The notes under the pieces are model-generated. The model had not been told where the DNA came from, made no database searches, and was given only the letters and a program-made list of their open reading frames with translations. The position numbers and the translations under genes were made by a program. From Candidatus Solibacter usitatus (GTDB taxonomy: Bacteria; Acidobacteriota; Terriglobia; Bryobacterales; Bryobacteraceae), in the NCBI GenBank assembly GCA_016185465.1, contig JACPNO010000047.1, positions 32,972-69,321 of the forward strand: 36,350 nucleotides of DNA, read 5' to 3'. Below are positions 15,130 through 22,173 of this stretch, piece by piece; positions within the stretch are counted from its first letter, which is position 1, and every line of letters begins with the position of its first letter.

Positions 15130-15645
15130 TTACAACAATTGCTCCATCAACGAAATCAGATAATCTTCGTCGAACGGCCCGGAGCGATACGTACGCGCGT
15201 CGAAGTAGCGCCATTGATTATGCCGTTTCTCCAGGCAATAGAAGACGTATTGCTCTTCAATCACTGCCTGCTCCAGCAAGTCCTGATTGAAGCAGCGCAC
15301 TGCGCCTTCCAGAATATGCGGCACGCGGAAATTTTCCGTCGACACCAGCAGATCGGTCGAAGAGAACTCGATTTGCAGTATCCGGCCGCGGGCGTTGATC
15401 TGAAACAGATTGGCGCCCGGGTCCTGAAAAGACTCGGGCGGATACGCCAGCGGATCGAAAGACAATTCCGTCTGCGTCAGGTACCGGTTCAGCTCACCCA
15501 CGAAACTGCGGCAGATGGCGTGCAACTCGGTGGCGGCGCGGCGGCGCAGGGCCTCGATCCGATGGGTCTTTTCAATCAGGGCGGCGTCCTTTACCGCCAG
15601 TGCGTCGATGGTCTCGGCTAACTTCTTCAACCGGTTATTCTGCAA
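15130..15645 (-). CDS. Hypothetical cytosolic protein paired with the XRE regulator
   Basis: 171 residues from a TTG at 15645, chosen because GGAG lies ten bases upstream and because the start then overlaps the end of the regulator gene by 11 bp; upstream in-frame codons would run deep into the regulator. The N-terminal ~45 residues (LKKLAETIDALAVKDAALIEKTHRIEALRRR) look helical and could form a coiled coil. The rest is mixed alpha/beta with an aromatic-rich end (QYVFYCLEKRHNQWRYFD). No family recognised. The overlap with an HTH gene suggests the two proteins act together. Confidence 0.7.
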   Translation of the reverse strand: MQNNRLKKLAETIDALAVKDAALIEKTHRIEALRRRAATELHAICRSFVGELNRYLTQTELSFDPLAYPPESFQDPGANLFQINARGRILQIEFSSTDLLVSTENFRVPHILEGAVRCFNQDLLEQAVIEEQYVFYCLEKRHNQWRYFDARTYRSGPFDEDYLISLMEQLL

Positions 15646-16333
15646 TAGGAAGCGGCTCCAGGCGCCGGCCAATCCAGATGGCTTCAGCCTGCACCACATC
15701 CAGAATATTCTTATCGGAGAGAGAAATCGAGTCCCACGACGCAGAATCCTCTGCGCCACCGGCTGGAATCAACTTTAACTTCCAGCCTTCGCGCTTCACG
15801 TAACGCAGCAGCCCCTGCCCGCGCCAGTTCAAAGCGTATATGCCGCCGGTGACCAGGTGTGCGCGCCTGGCTCCGGAGCGATCGAGCAAAACGCGGCTGC
15901 CGGCGTCGAAAAGCCCCTTCATTTGCGGATCGGCGGCCAGGCTGCCCACCACCGGACTCTCGAGGCCCACGATTTCGGCTTCGTCGATCGGGTACATCTC
16001 GCCGCGAACCACGTGGCTGGGAAACGGATGCCCGGGCCCGAGCAATCCGTCCAGCACCGGAACCCCCCGAAAGATCGTGCTCCCCGCCGCTGACGGGAGT
16101 ACGGGCCGGTCCAATTCGTGGGATTCAAAAAGATCAAAAATGGTGATGCCCAGATGCCGGAGTATGCGATCGGCGGATCTCGGAGAGAGGGCCTTAGCGC
16201 CTTTCAGCACGTGATGAATATGTGGTTGTGAGATGCCGGTTTGGCGCGCCAAACCCCGCTCGGTGACCTCGCCACACCGTACCCGCTCTTGCAGGATGGT
16301 GACCAACCGTATCTGGAGGATGCTAAACAGCAT
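15635..16333 (-). CDS. XRE-type regulator with S24/LexA-like C-terminal domain
   Basis: 232 residues. Residues ~12-60 form a helix-turn-helix (GLARQTGISQPHIHHVLKGAKALSPRSADRILRHLGI). The C-terminal part (VLLDRSGARRAHLVTGGIYALNWRGQGLLRYVKREGWKL...ISLSDKNILDVVQAEAIWIGR) resembles the S24/LexA-like fold of phage-repressor-type regulators. I cannot point to a convincing Ser-Lys catalytic dyad, so self-cleavage is uncertain. The ATG is preferred to the TTG one codon before it. It is divergent from the Cys-rich protein at 16626 and overlaps its downstream partner. Confidence 0.8.
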   Translation of the reverse strand: MLFSILQIRLVTILQERVRCGEVTERGLARQTGISQPHIHHVLKGAKALSPRSADRILRHLGITIFDLFESHELDRPVLPSAAGSTIFRGVPVLDGLLGPGHPFPSHVVRGEMYPIDEAEIVGLESPVVGSLAADPQMKGLFDAGSRVLLDRSGARRAHLVTGGIYALNWRGQGLLRYVKREGWKLKLIPAGGAEDSASWDSISLSDKNILDVVQAEAIWIGRRLEPLPIAE

Positions 16334-16625
16334 CAATATCCGTGGCGCTTATTCCTTCTAGAAATAGGGTAGTTCTGTTTGGGTTATAGGCGTAAAATCG
16401 GGGGTTTAAAATGAGAATTCATTTCTTATAGGCTTATTGGTGTAAGTGGTGTTTCATAAACTTCTTACACCCCATGAATCCGCGGATCGTAAAAAGATAA
16501 ATAACAAAAAATAACAGCGAGTCTTGACGCTTTTCCATTGCGCTCTACAGTTGAAGGAGGTTGATTCGCGCGGCGGCGCTCTCTTCGCAAGTCGAGGGCT
16601 TTCCGCGCGGAGGACATGGAGCGAA
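16334..16625. promoter_or_regulatory. Divergent regulatory region with inverted repeat and sigma-70 promoter
   Basis: Locally AT-rich. An inverted repeat GGTGTAAG/CTTACACC (16439-16446 and 16464-16471) and two copies of TTATAGGC (near 16385 and 16427) may be operator sites for the adjacent HTH regulator. On the plus strand TTGACG (16524-16529), a 16-bp spacer and TACAGT (16546-16551) make a plausible promoter with a start near 16558. A free-standing GAAGGAGG at 16553-16560 lies near that start and is not next to the predicted ATG. Confidence 0.5.
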
Positions 16626-17192
16626 ATGGAGTGGAACCGATCGGAAACCTTGGCCCTGGCCAAGACCGGCTGCACGCAGTGCCACGGTGATGGACTGCGC
16701 CGAGGGCGGCAGGGAAAGTCCGGTGCGTGCAACTGCGTCTTACGAGCGATTTTTCGCGCCTGCTACGCGCGTTTTCGCTACTGCGCCAGCAAGGAAAAGT
16801 ACATGAGTAAAGTGACGCTGACGTTCTGCGCCGGAAAGGACCGCCGGCTCACCTGGGTGCGGCGGGACGAGGATTATGTCGCCGACTTCTGTCTGGTAAG
16901 CCGGCGAACGCTGGACGAATTCGAGCACAAAGTATTCCGTTTTCACTTCCTATTGGGAGCCGATTGGAAGTTGTGTTGCCGCCAGATGAAGATCGATCGC
17001 GGCACTTTTTTTCACGCTGTCTACCGGATACAGCAAAAATTAGGCCGGATTTTTCGCGAACTGGAACCCTATAGCCTTTACCCGCTGGATGAATATTTCG
17101 GCGGCAAGGTTCGCCGGTTCGAAGTATCGGCCGCGCCCACGGCGGAGCCTGGGCGAAGAGCGCTCGCGCCGCCGCTGCGCAAGATCGCCTGA
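16626..17192 (+). CDS. Cys-rich HTH protein (zinc-ribbon plus sigma-region-4-like)
   Basis: 188 residues from the ATG at 16626, preceded by GGAG; the longer frame from 16524 would place its start codon in the predicted -35 box. Residues 14-50 hold CTQCHGDG, CNC and further Cys, compatible with a zinc-binding ribbon. Residues ~85-150 (FEHKVFRFHFLLGADWKLCCRQMKIDRGTFFHAVYRIQQKLGRIF) look like a helix-turn-helix of the sigma region 4 type, followed by the motif ELEPYSLYPLDEYF. I associate this architecture with Acidobacteriota, from memory. A DNA-binding role is inferred; it is divergent from the XRE regulator. Confidence 0.7.
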   Translation: MEWNRSETLALAKTGCTQCHGDGLRRGRQGKSGACNCVLRAIFRACYARFRYCASKEKYMSKVTLTFCAGKDRRLTWVRRDEDYVADFCLVSRRTLDEFEHKVFRFHFLLGADWKLCCRQMKIDRGTFFHAVYRIQQKLGRIFRELEPYSLYPLDEYFGGKVRRFEVSAAPTAEPGRRALAPPLRKIA

Positions 17193-17205
17193 AAGGAGGG
17201 ATCGC

Positions 17206-17245
17206 GCTCCGTCGTGTGATAAAATCCACAGTCACACGACGGAGC
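17206..17245. promoter_or_regulatory. 14-bp perfect dyad spanning a -10 and the ribosome-binding site
   Basis: GCTCCGTCGTGTGA (17206-17219) and TCACACGACGGAGC (17232-17245) are exact inverted complements around a 12-bp centre. The centre holds TAAAAT (17220-17225), making an extended -10 (TGATAAAAT) with the left arm. The right arm contains the GGAG ribosome-binding site (17241-17244) of the bicupin gene. It could be a repressor operator over the promoter, or an RNA hairpin hiding the ribosome-binding site in read-through transcripts. Confidence 0.75.
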
Positions 17246-17249
17246 AGCC

Positions 17250-18155
17250 ATGAAATCCCTTTCGATTGCGGCCATTCCTTTGATCCTGGCATCCGGCTGT
17301 TACGCCCAACAGGAAGAATTCTCCTGGGCGCTCAAGCCGCTGACCCTGACCAAATATGCGCCGCCCCACAAGCCGGTGACGCGGCTGGCGGACTTGAAGG
17401 CCCGCCACGCCGGGCAGACCGAATGGCGGGAAGTGATCGTCGATGACGACCATCTGCACACCGAGTACATTCTCTCGGCTCCGGGATCGAAAGTCTCCCG
17501 GCGTTTTCACCCCGATACGCGCGCCTGGTGGGTGGTGATGGATGGCGAGCTGCGGTTTGAAATCGAGGGCCAGCAGCCGGTGACCGCGACCAAAGGCTCG
17601 ATGGTGCAGGTTCCCATGCAGACGCTGTATTCGATCGAGACCGTCGGCGCCAAACCGGCGCTGCGCTACGAGGTGAACATCGCCAAGGCCAAGACTTTTT
17701 ATCCCAAGGACATCCAGCCACCCAAAATGGAGGGGTTCGACTGGATTCGCGTGACTTTGAATCGCAAAGCCGGGCCTTATGATCACGGCAATCAGCCGCA
17801 CATCAATCTCTACGAGCTGAGCAAGGACTCGAAATATCGCGGCAGCCGTTTTGTCCATGACGACCGGGGGGTGAGCAACGTAATTTACGGTTACGAGAAA
17901 GAGTTGGGCCCCATCGACCCCGCCAATCGCGGACACTACCATCCGGAATGCGCCGAATCCTGGCTGATCATGACCGGCCAGATTCGCTATGCCATCGAAG
18001 GGCAGGGCGTGATTATCGCGAGCGAAGGCGACGTGGTTTATGTACCGCCGTTCACATTCCACGCCCCGCGGTTTTACGGCGAAGGGCCTTCTTGCCGGCT
18101 GGCCATGAACGGCTATACCAACATCGCCCACCTGTTCGACGCCAAGCCGCACTAG
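17250..18155 (+). CDS. Exported bicupin protein
   Basis: 301 residues with a signal peptide (MKSLSIAAIPLILASGCYAQ; the LASGC stretch could also be a lipobox, making it a lipoprotein). Two cupin domains follow. The first (about 70-145) has a degenerate metal motif (RRFHPDTRAWWVVMDGE). The second (about 220-290) keeps the ligands: HYHPECAESWLIMTGQ and VPPFTFHAPRFY. Only the second domain is therefore likely to bind a metal. Substrate unknown. The start is fixed by the GGAG in the dyad just upstream. The next gene begins 14 bp downstream. Confidence 0.85.
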   Translation: MKSLSIAAIPLILASGCYAQQEEFSWALKPLTLTKYAPPHKPVTRLADLKARHAGQTEWREVIVDDDHLHTEYILSAPGSKVSRRFHPDTRAWWVVMDGELRFEIEGQQPVTATKGSMVQVPMQTLYSIETVGAKPALRYEVNIAKAKTFYPKDIQPPKMEGFDWIRVTLNRKAGPYDHGNQPHINLYELSKDSKYRGSRFVHDDRGVSNVIYGYEKELGPIDPANRGHYHPECAESWLIMTGQIRYAIEGQGVIIASEGDVVYVPPFTFHAPRFYGEGPSCRLAMNGYTNIAHLFDAKPH

Positions 18156-18169
18156 GCCCTGCCGGACGC

Positions 18170-19159
18170 GTGGATAATATCACTCATACGCTGACCGGCC
18201 TGATGCTCAGCCGGGCCGGACTGAACCGCGTCTCACCGGAGGCCACCTGGGTGCTGCTGCTGGCCGCCAACGCGCCCGACATTGACGTCTCCAGCGCCCT
18301 GGGAGGCTCACTAACGTACTTGCATTACCACCGCCACCTGACCCATTCCCTGCTCCTGCTGCCGGTGCTGGCGGCGGCCTGCGTGCTGGCCGTGCGGGTG
18401 CTGGCGAGGCGGCCGATGGCGTGGAAGCCGGCTTACCTGGCGGCCCTGGCTGGCGTGGCGAGCCACCTGATCTTGGATTCGACCAATGTCTACGGCGTGC
18501 GCCTGCTGCTGCCCTTCTCCGAGCGATGGTTCCGCCTGGATATCACCAACGTGGTCGATGTATGGATTTGGTGCGCGCTGTTTCTGGCGGTGCTAGCGCC
18601 GTTGCTGGCGAAACTGGTGCAGAGTGAGATGGGAGGCGCCCAAAAACGCTACCCTGGCCAGGCGTCGGCTGTGGCTGCCCTGGTCTTTCTGCTGCTCTAT
18701 GACGGCAGCCGCTACTTCCTTCACGAGCGCGCCGTGGCCACGCTCGAATCACGCATCTATGGGGGCGCCCAGCCGCGGCGCGTCGCGGCCGCTCCCGGCC
18801 CATTTTCCGTGCTGCGCTGGCGAGGGATCGTTGAAACCGCCAGCACTTACCGGATTATGGAAATCAACCTACTAGAGGAATTCGACGCCGCCGGCGGACG
18901 CGAATTCTTCAAAGCCGAGCCTAGCGACGCCATCGAAGCCGCCAACCGTACCGAGGCTTTCCGGGAATTTCTGCGGTTTTCGTCGTATCCGCTGTGGCAA
19001 GTCTCTGCCGGCGAAGGCGAGAATTCGATCCGGGTGGAAGCGATGGATCTGCGCTTCGGAGACCCGTCCGCACCCGGTTTCGCGGCGGTTGCCGACATGG
19101 ACCGCCGGTTGCAAGTGTCGCGCGCATGGTTCACCTTCGGCCCGCCGCGGCCCCGCTAG
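18170..19159 (+). CDS. YdjM-type membrane-bound metal-dependent hydrolase
   Basis: 329 residues from a GTG at 18170; VDNITHTLTGLMLSRAG is the usual opening of this family and decides the start. Conserved features are NITHTLTG, ANAPDID (30-36), the HYHRHLTHS cluster (47-55) and SHLILDSTNVYGVRLLLPF, which give the His/Asp ligands of a membrane metal site. About four or five membrane segments occupy the first 200 residues; a soluble C-terminal domain of ~120 residues follows. Family members are predicted hydrolases of unknown substrate. It follows the bicupin closely on the same strand. Confidence 0.85.
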   Translation: MDNITHTLTGLMLSRAGLNRVSPEATWVLLLAANAPDIDVSSALGGSLTYLHYHRHLTHSLLLLPVLAAACVLAVRVLARRPMAWKPAYLAALAGVASHLILDSTNVYGVRLLLPFSERWFRLDITNVVDVWIWCALFLAVLAPLLAKLVQSEMGGAQKRYPGQASAVAALVFLLLYDGSRYFLHERAVATLESRIYGGAQPRRVAAAPGPFSVLRWRGIVETASTYRIMEINLLEEFDAAGGREFFKAEPSDAIEAANRTEAFREFLRFSSYPLWQVSAGEGENSIRVEAMDLRFGDPSAPGFAAVADMDRRLQVSRAWFTFGPPRPR

Positions 19160-19174
19160 CTAAGGTTTCCTACG

Positions 19175-19191
19175 GATGGGCTTTGCCCGTC
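19175..19191 (+). terminator. Weak terminator-like hairpin
   Basis: GATGGGC-TTT-GCCCGTC forms a seven-pair stem (one G-U) 15 bp after the hydrolase stop, followed by a short T-rich stretch (ATTTCTGTCATT). Intrinsic termination is possible but the T-run is poor. Confidence 0.35.
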
Positions 19192-19228
19192 ATTTCTGTC
19201 ATTATCGCGGTAACGAACCGGCTTGGCG

Positions 19229-19576
19229 ATGCGACAGTCTCACGCGACCGCGGTCCTCGATCACGAACAGTTGAGCGATGCTTGCATGGATGACCAGGCC
19301 TTGATGCGCGAGTTAGTCGGGAGCCTGATCGACGACAGCACAGTACAGTTGATCACCCTGCGGGCTGCCATCGACCGCGACGATTGCGGCGAATGCCAGC
19401 GGGTGGCGCACTATATCAAGGGGGCTTGCGCCAACCTGGGCGCGGCTTCCATGGCCGCCGCTCTGCTGAGCATCGAGCGGCAGGCGGCCCAAGGCGATTT
19501 TTCGGCATGCCGCGCGACGCTCGCCGAATTGTCTTCTGAATTGCAGAAGCTGCGCTCCGAAGCTACGTCCATTTAG
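19229..19576 (+). CDS. Histidine phosphotransfer (HPt) domain protein
   Basis: 115 residues, a lone HPt four-helix domain. The phosphorylated His is His61 in RVAHYIKGACANLGA, matching the family pattern AHxLKGxxxNLG. HPt proteins relay phosphate between receiver domains of hybrid histidine kinases and response regulators. No kinase or regulator is nearby, so it is an orphan. ATG 19229 is used; a TTG two codons upstream is possible, and no ribosome-binding site separates them. Confidence 0.85.
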   Translation: MRQSHATAVLDHEQLSDACMDDQALMRELVGSLIDDSTVQLITLRAAIDRDDCGECQRVAHYIKGACANLGAASMAAALLSIERQAAQGDFSACRATLAELSSELQKLRSEATSI

Positions 19577-19607
19577 GCCATTCCGGCCGTGTTAAGGTGG
19601 ACGTATC

Positions 19608-20132
19608 ATGCGTGCACTCTGGAGTGTTTTGTTATCCGCTGTGTCCCTGTTTGCCGCCGGCGAATTGTCCAACCGGCGCGCGCCGGGGTTCTCCCTTCCC
19701 GATTTGAATCTCAAGCAGCACGATACGCAGGATTACCGCGGCAAGATTCTGATCGTCGAGATCATGCAGACTACTTGCCCGCATTGTGCCGCGTTTTCCG
19801 CCATTCTGGAGGAGGCGGTCGCCAAGTACGGCGGGCGCGTGGCGGTGCTTTCCCTCGTGCTGCCGCCCGATAACCAGGACACGGTTAGGCGGTACATCGC
19901 GAAGAACAAGATCACAGTGCCGATCCTTTTCGATAGCGGGCAGGCGGCGGCATCGTACCTGAAGGCCGGACCGCAGAGCGGAGCCATCAGCGTGCCGCAC
20001 GTATTTCTAATCGATCCGCAAGGCATGATCCGCAACGATTACGCTTACTCGCCGCTGAGCAAAGACATTTTCGAAGGGCGGGGCTTATTTGCGGAGCTGG
20101 ACCGCATGCTGGCGGCGGCAAAATCCAAATAA
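19608..20132 (+). CDS. Exported thioredoxin-fold protein (TlpA/ResA/AhpC-like)
   Basis: 174 residues: a signal peptide (MRALWSVLLSAVSLFAAG), then a redoxin domain. The active site is Cys57-Pro-His-Cys60 in QTTCPHCAAF, and the cis-proline lies in SVPHVFLID. CPHC is typical of oxidising or disulfide-exchanging members. The likely place is the periplasm or outer face of the inner membrane, acting in disulfide reduction or peroxide defence; the exact partner is unknown. It is convergent with the methyltransferase gene across a palindromic element. Confidence 0.85.
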   Translation: MRALWSVLLSAVSLFAAGELSNRRAPGFSLPDLNLKQHDTQDYRGKILIVEIMQTTCPHCAAFSAILEEAVAKYGGRVAVLSLVLPPDNQDTVRRYIAKNKITVPILFDSGQAAASYLKAGPQSGAISVPHVFLIDPQGMIRNDYAYSPLSKDIFEGRGLFAELDRMLAAAKSK

Positions 20133-20133
20133 A

Positions 20134-20271
20134 GTGGGGCAGGTCACCGACCTGCCAAAAAAGGCCGAAAAGGCCGGGGACAGCCTGCGTGTTTCCCAAC
20201 GTAGATTTCTGGTAACTTCCCCGGTTATTTTGCGCTTCACCGGAAATGGGCAGGTCGGGGACCTGCCCCAC
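20134..20271. mobile_element. 138-bp REPIN/MITE-like palindromic element
   Basis: The ends are 12-bp perfect inverted repeats, GTGGGGCAGGTC (20134-20145) and GACCTGCCCCAC (20260-20271), and each end is itself part of a small palindrome (GGCAGGTC-ACC-GACCTGCC; GGGCAGGTC-GGG-GACCTGCCC). It occupies all but one base of the gap between two convergent stop codons. There is no coding sequence. A non-autonomous element spread in trans, like REPINs, fits best; it could also end transcription from both sides. Confidence 0.7.
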
Positions 20272-20820
20272 TTAACTCAGAGCTTTCCAGACTAGCAGCG
20301 CACAACCCGCCAGAAACCCGGCCAGGGCTTGATACTCCTGATTCTTCATGTAAAGAGCCCAGCGGAATCGCCCCGATCCCGGCAAACTGAGGCGTGGTAT
20401 TAGCAGCGGAACCTGGGCCGCATAATCGCTGTACCCCGGAAATAGCGAGCTCAAGTGTTGTTCCTCAAGCGAGATCACCGGGAGGTATACCAGCACGAAG
20501 ACGGCAGCGAACAACAATCCCAGCGCTACGCTGCGCGACGCCACGGCCAGTCCGGCTGCCACCAGCAGCGTTCCCGCATACAGCGGGTTGCGCGAATAGG
20601 CGTACGGCCCGCCGGTAGCCAATTGCTGGTTCTTGGCCAGATGGCCTGCGGCCCAGGCACGCCACGCCAGCCCGCACAACGAGAGCGGCAAGCCCACCGC
20701 GAGCGACGCCGTCGTGGGCGCGGAGAACCACGCGAATGCCGCCACCAGCAGAAATCCGGTGGGCACACGCAATCGCGCCACCGCGTCGGCATAGGGTTTC
20801 GGAAAGAGGGGCTTGGTCAT
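20272..20820 (-). CDS. Isoprenylcysteine carboxyl methyltransferase-family membrane protein
   Basis: 182 residues with about four or five membrane segments. The signature is GPYAYSRNPLYAGTLL (about 71-86), the cofactor-binding motif of the ICMT/PEMT group, followed by LEEQHLSSLFPGYSDYAAQVP near 118-138. These enzymes methylate a lipid or an isoprenoid-linked substrate with S-adenosylmethionine; the bacterial substrates are mostly unknown. The ATG overlaps the stop of the heptosyltransferase gene (ATGA), so it is the last gene of the LPS-linked run. Confidence 0.88.
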   Translation of the reverse strand: MTKPLFPKPYADAVARLRVPTGFLLVAAFAWFSAPTTASLAVGLPLSLCGLAWRAWAAGHLAKNQQLATGGPYAYSRNPLYAGTLLVAAGLAVASRSVALGLLFAAVFVLVYLPVISLEEQHLSSLFPGYSDYAAQVPLLIPRLSLPGSGRFRWALYMKNQEYQALAGFLAGCALLVWKALS

Positions 20821-21818
20821 TCCACCGCGCAGCCCGCGGTCCGGCGCATAAGCTGGGTCTTCAACGTTTCGAAGACGCTGTCCGGATCGATTTCGCGCAT
20901 GCTGGCGTCGATTTCGCGCGCGCGTTTGTAGCTGGTGACGGCGCGCGGGCTGCGCAGGACGGCCAAGGAGCCGCCATAGGGACCGTTGCGCGCCGGGTCG
21001 GTTGGGCCGAATATCGCAACACCCGGTTTGCTGAGCGCCGCGGCCAAATGCAACGGCCCGCTATCGACGCCGATTACGGCCGCCGCGCGGCGGGTAGCGT
21101 CGATCAATCCCGCGAGCGAGGAAACATGCAGGCGCGTGCCGTCAATTCCGGAGGCGCTCCGCTCCATGCCCGGCGGCACGTTGAGGACCAGGGGAGCGCC
21201 GAGCTCGCGATCCAGCCGCCGTCCTATCTGGCCATAATATTCGAGCGGCCACTGCTTGGAAGGCCATCCAGCGAGCGGGCTGGCCAGCACAAAGGCCGAT
21301 TCGGGAAGCGCTCCCTCGGCGCGGCCAGCGGGCACGGCGAACGCCCGCAGAAGGCTTGACGCTCCCGCTGCAGCCGCCAGCTCGAGATTCTTTTCGACCA
21401 CATGAGGAAGCCGGCTGGCGACGCGGTTGGAATAAAACCAAGCCGCCGGCCGCTCGCGCAGCTCCGCCGAGCGAAAGCCGAAGAGCCGGTCGGCATGGCT
21501 TACCGACGCCGCGATCGCCGACTTCATGAGCCCCTGAAAATCCACCGCGAGATCGAACCGTTCGGCGCGCAGCATGCGCCAGTTCCGCATCCATTCCTGC
21601 AAGCTGCCGCGGTGAAACAGGAGCACGCGATCGACGAACGGATTTCCCTCCAGCAGCGCAGCCCACTTGGGCTCGACCAGCCAGGTGACGCGCGATCCGG
21701 GAAAACTGCTCTTGAGCGAAGCCACCGCCGGCAGAGCGTGCAGGATATCGCCCATGGCGCCTAAGCGCACCGCCAGGATGCGCGGCCCGGAATTACCGTG
21801 AGTGACGTCGCTGGACAT
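20817..21818 (-). CDS. LPS heptosyltransferase (glycosyltransferase family 9, WaaC-like)
   Basis: 333 residues, GT-B fold. The N-terminus RILAVRLGAMGDILHALPAVASLKSSFP is diagnostic of family 9, and the C-terminal half holds GVDSGPLHLAAALSKPGVAIFGPTDPARNGPYG, the nucleotide-binding region. Such enzymes transfer L-glycero-D-manno-heptose from ADP-heptose onto the Kdo of lipid A core. Assignment as the first (WaaC-like) enzyme rests on the LGAMGDILHALPA wording and is tentative. The gene overlaps the preceding adenylyltransferase-like gene by 26 bp and the following methyltransferase by 4 bp. Confidence 0.9.
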   Translation of the reverse strand: MSSDVTHGNSGPRILAVRLGAMGDILHALPAVASLKSSFPGSRVTWLVEPKWAALLEGNPFVDRVLLFHRGSLQEWMRNWRMLRAERFDLAVDFQGLMKSAIAASVSHADRLFGFRSAELRERPAAWFYSNRVASRLPHVVEKNLELAAAAGASSLLRAFAVPAGRAEGALPESAFVLASPLAGWPSKQWPLEYYGQIGRRLDRELGAPLVLNVPPGMERSASGIDGTRLHVSSLAGLIDATRRAAAVIGVDSGPLHLAAALSKPGVAIFGPTDPARNGPYGGSLAVLRSPRAVTSYKRAREIDASMREIDPDSVFETLKTQLMRRTAGCAVE

Positions 21819-22173
21819 GCGCGGTCAGTTCCTGAGTTCGCGGCAGGTCTGAGACCTCTTCGCGCGCGATGGCATCGGCCGGAAACGCGTTCAACAGATC
21901 ATGCAGGCCGTCCTGCCCGGCGGGCACAACGTAGTCTACCATGGCGAGCGCAGCCACTAGCTCGGCGCGGGCGCGCCGCGACAGAATCGGCTGGGGAGGA
22001 TCGAGCACCACGACCATAAGCCCTTTGCCTGCCTCGGCCAGCTGCCGGAGGCGCTGAATATGGCTGGTTCGTAAGACATCGAAGTAACCTGTGACCAGGG
22101 TCAGGCGAGAACTCTGCTCACGGGCGATTTCGCGGGCGCGTGCAGGCTCGATGATTTTTTCACGTGTGTCCAT
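21793..22173 (-). CDS. Degenerate HldE/RfaE C-domain-like nucleotidyltransferase
   Basis: 126 residues. The fold is that of the cytidylyltransferase superfamily and the closest relative in this window is the HldE-type enzyme at 29802-30269. Aligned residue by residue, TNGCYDLLHPGH there becomes VTGYFDVLRTSH here (to His38 in both). The HxGH nucleotide-binding motif has therefore lost its first His (Arg35) and Gly (Ser37). The C-terminal YSTTGIV motif is also absent. Catalysis is unlikely by the standard mechanism. It overlaps a heptosyltransferase gene on each side (14 and 26 bp), which suggests a role in heptose transfer, perhaps as scaffold or sensor. Confidence 0.75.
   Translation of the reverse strand: MDTREKIIEPARAREIAREQSSRLTLVTGYFDVLRTSHIQRLRQLAEAGKGLMVVVLDPPQPILSRRARAELVAALAMVDYVVPAGQDGLHDLLNAFPADAIAREEVSDLPRTQELTAHVQRRHSR

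Noticed and set aside
16524-16625. Longer N-terminus for the Cys-rich HTH protein
   Set aside because: The start codon coincides with the predicted -35 TTGACG, and the ATG at 16626 has a nearby GGAG and directly precedes the Cys motif.
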